DNA of 12,747 bases from Pseudomonadota bacterium (lineage in GTDB: Bacteria; Pseudomonadota; Gammaproteobacteria; Xanthomonadales; Xanthomonadaceae): assembly GCA_023425225.1 (NCBI GenBank), contig JAFADB010000037.1:1-12747 (forward strand), read 5' to 3'. Positions within the stretch are counted from its first letter, which is position 1; the number at the start of each line of letters is the position of its first letter. Below are positions 12,310 through 12,747 of this stretch, piece by piece. The position numbers were made by a program, and so were the translations under genes. The notes under the pieces were generated by a model that saw only the letters and a list, made by a program, of their open reading frames with translations, was not told the origin of the DNA and searched no databases.

Positions 12310-12747
12310 TCAGCCGGCCACGTCGACCCGGTTGTTGCCGCGGTCGGCATCGGGCAGCTTGTGGTCCGGGTCCAGGCTCACGTGCAGCACCTTCTGCGTG
12401 GTCGGCACCACGATGCGCGGCGTGGTCTGCTGCAGCCAGGCCTCCACCGGCACGCGGCGGTCGAGATGGCTGCCGTCGGCCAGGTCGATGCGCAGGGTGG
12501 CCGGCATCACCAGCTTGTGGCGGCTTTCCAGGGTCACCGCCAGGCCGTGGCTGGCATCGCCGTCCACGTATTCGACCTTGGTCACGCCCATGTCCAGCTG
12601 CCAGTTGTTGAAGTACCAGCCGCGCCACCACCACGACAGGTCCTCGCCGGCCTCGCTCTCCATGATGCGGAAGAAGTCAGACGGGGTGGGATGCTTGTAG
12701 GCCCAGGTGGCGATGTACTTCCTGAACGCCGGGTCGAAACGCGCCGG
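12310..12747 (-). CDS. M1-family metallopeptidase, C-terminal fragment
   Basis: The last 145 codons of a gene that runs off the right window edge. The segment FDPAFRKYIATWAYKHPTPS followed by DFFRIME and then GEDLSWWWRGWYFNNWQLD is characteristic of the M1 (gluzincin) aminopeptidase family in the form common in Xanthomonadaceae and Bacteroidetes. The zinc site HExxH and the GxMEN exopeptidase motif would lie upstream, outside the window, so catalytic competence cannot be checked. The last 80 or so residues form a beta-rich tail ending ADRGNNRVDVAG. The gene converges on the unrecognised secreted-protein gene with 66 bases between the two stops. Confidence 0.9.
   Translation of the reverse strand, partial: PARFDPAFRKYIATWAYKHPTPSDFFRIMESEAGEDLSWWWRGWYFNNWQLDMGVTKVEYVDGDASHGLAVTLESRHKLVMPATLRIDLADGSHLDRRVPVEAWLQQTTPRIVVPTTQKVLHVSLDPDHKLPDADRGNNRVDVAG

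Overview
The window is GC-rich, densely coded DNA. It most likely comes from the chromosome of a gammaproteobacterium of the Xanthomonadaceae/Lysobacteraceae. The evidence is the gene order hprK-rapZ-(EIIA-Man)-ptsH-ptsI-mgtE, the composition, and a GTGGGAG-headed inverted REP-like element of the kind seen in that order. The genus cannot be fixed from the sequence. Nothing marks it as a mobile island: no integrase, transposase, tRNA, rRNA or CRISPR is visible.

Left part (1-3621, + strand): a tightly packed regulatory phosphotransferase (PTS) operon. The 3' end of hprK (HPr kinase/phosphorylase) overlaps rapZ by four bases. After a 98-bp gap full of inverted repeats come a mannose-type EIIA domain protein, HPr (His15 and Ser46 both present) and enzyme I. 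EIIA and HPr overlap, and a 14-codon reading frame bridges HPr to enzyme I. No sugar permease (EIIB/EIIC) is present, so this looks like a phosphoryl relay used for regulation. PEP would charge enzyme I, then HPr, then EIIA, with HprK acting on HPr Ser46.

Middle (3622-6713, + strand): a REP-like inverted pair, a putative promoter and a textbook terminator hairpin lie just before the Mg2+ channel gene mgtE. The terminator sits between the promoter and the mgtE start, so mgtE transcription probably passes through a conditional terminator. mgtE is followed after 10 bp by a cold-shock-domain/DUF1294 membrane protein, then by a lipoprotein alpha/beta-hydrolase.

Right part (6728-12747): single genes in alternating orientation. 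They are an AAT-family amino acid permease (-), an atypical SDR NAD(P)H-binding protein of the COG2910 type (+), a membrane-anchored protein of unknown function with a poly-glycine tail (-), a ThuA-domain putative lipoprotein (-), a large secreted protein I do not recognise (+), and the C-terminal end of an M1-family aminopeptidase (-, cut by the window edge). Each of the three convergent junctions carries an inverted repeat overlapping the + strand stop codon.

The points most worth a second look are the mgtE leader, the unrecognised secreted protein at 10936-12243, the poly-glycine protein, and the small coupling reading frame before enzyme I. All pairings and motif counts were made by eye; no folding or database search was run.
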